A DNA stretch of 5,307 nucleotides from NCBI GenBank assembly GCA_903830015.1, contig CAIKSH010000062.1:1-5307 (forward strand), in the 5' to 3' direction. This DNA comes from an uncultured Solirubrobacterales bacterium (GTDB lineage: Bacteria; Actinomycetota; Thermoleophilia; Solirubrobacterales; Solirubrobacteraceae). Shown here one piece after another: positions 5,207 through 5,307 of this stretch. The position numbers were made by a program, and so were the translations under genes. The notes under the pieces are model-generated. The model ran no database searches. It saw only the letters and a program-made list of their open reading frames with translations, and was not told where the DNA came from. The number at the start of each line of letters is the position of its first letter. Positions within the stretch are counted from its first letter, which is position 1.

Positions 5207-5307
5207 TCAGCCGCGGCCAGGTATGCGCCCGGCGCCTGCGCCTGCCTCGGTGGCCGGGCCACCGCGCCGGGAGATCCCCAGCACGCGCATCGCCTTCAGG
5301 CCGAGGC
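5207..5307 (-). CDS. C-terminal end of an unidentified minus-strand gene (partial)
   Basis: The minus-strand frame is open from the right edge to a TGA at 5209-5207, giving 32 residues: a basic, helical start (LGLKAMRVLGISRRGG) and an Ala/Gly-rich tail ending RIPGRG. Third positions are mostly G or C, and the strand matches tRNA-Gln, glmU and prs. No family can be recognised from so short a tail. A plus-strand frame from ATG 5223 is also open to the edge with similar codon use, so the strand is not certain. The stop lies 28 bases before the tRNA 5' end, and the tRNA -10 element falls in that gap. Confidence 0.4.
   Translation of the reverse strand, partial: LGLKAMRVLGISRRGGPATEAGAGAGRIPGRG

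Noticed and set aside
5223..5307. Plus-strand open frame from ATG 5223 to the edge
   Set aside because: It has no Shine-Dalgarno sequence or clear promoter and is Pro/Arg/Ala-rich. The minus-strand frame ending at 5207 fits the neighbouring gene direction better, though the choice is not certain.

Overview
This high-GC window (estimated by eye) carries actinobacterial housekeeping genes plus a small accessory cluster. Base composition, frequent GTG starts, scarce Shine-Dalgarno sequences, a glmU-prs pair and a DUF4235-type protein all suggest an actinobacterium. The Prs N-terminus (EYDKRLML type) resembles Thermoleophilia/Solirubrobacterales; that placement is from memory and not tested.

Layout. 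Bases 1-1480 (minus) hold the N-terminal 493 codons of a secreted glycoside hydrolase family 2 enzyme that runs off the left edge. This is the largest gene in the left half. Directly upstream, its start overlapping the stop by 13 bases, is a 152-residue membrane-anchored protein of unknown function with four cysteines in its outer domain (1468-1926, minus). A 69-base divergent intergenic region separates it from a plus-strand pair: a DUF4235-like two-helix membrane protein (1996-2304) and a 103-residue protein resembling the MbcA/ParS/Xre antitoxin fold (2301-2612), joined by a GTGA overlap. The pair ends inside a CTAG shared with the stop of the convergent prs gene. Minus-strand prs (2609-3604, possibly starting at 3661) and glmU (3658-5043) follow, then tRNA-Gln(TTG) (5108-5178), then the last 32 codons of an unidentified minus-strand frame (5207-5307).

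Functions. GlmU makes UDP-N-acetylglucosamine for the cell wall and Prs makes PRPP for nucleotides, histidine and tryptophan; they are very probably co-transcribed. The GH2 enzyme is predicted to act outside the cell on a beta-linked glycoside, and the membrane protein is probably co-expressed with it. The DUF4235/antitoxin-like pair has no visible toxin partner.

Regulation. Three genes without Shine-Dalgarno sequences (the 152-residue protein, DUF4235 and glmU) each have a TAC-S-N-T hexamer ending 6 or 8 bases before a GTG start, which fits -10 elements of leaderless transcripts. A 10-bp inverted repeat lies between tRNA-Gln and the glmU -10 element. I see no clear new defence or mobile system; the antitoxin-like pair and the leaderless promoter set are the most interesting items. 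No insertion sequence, CRISPR array or attachment site is visible. Long open frames antisense to the GH2, prs and glmU genes are shadows of GC-rich codon usage.
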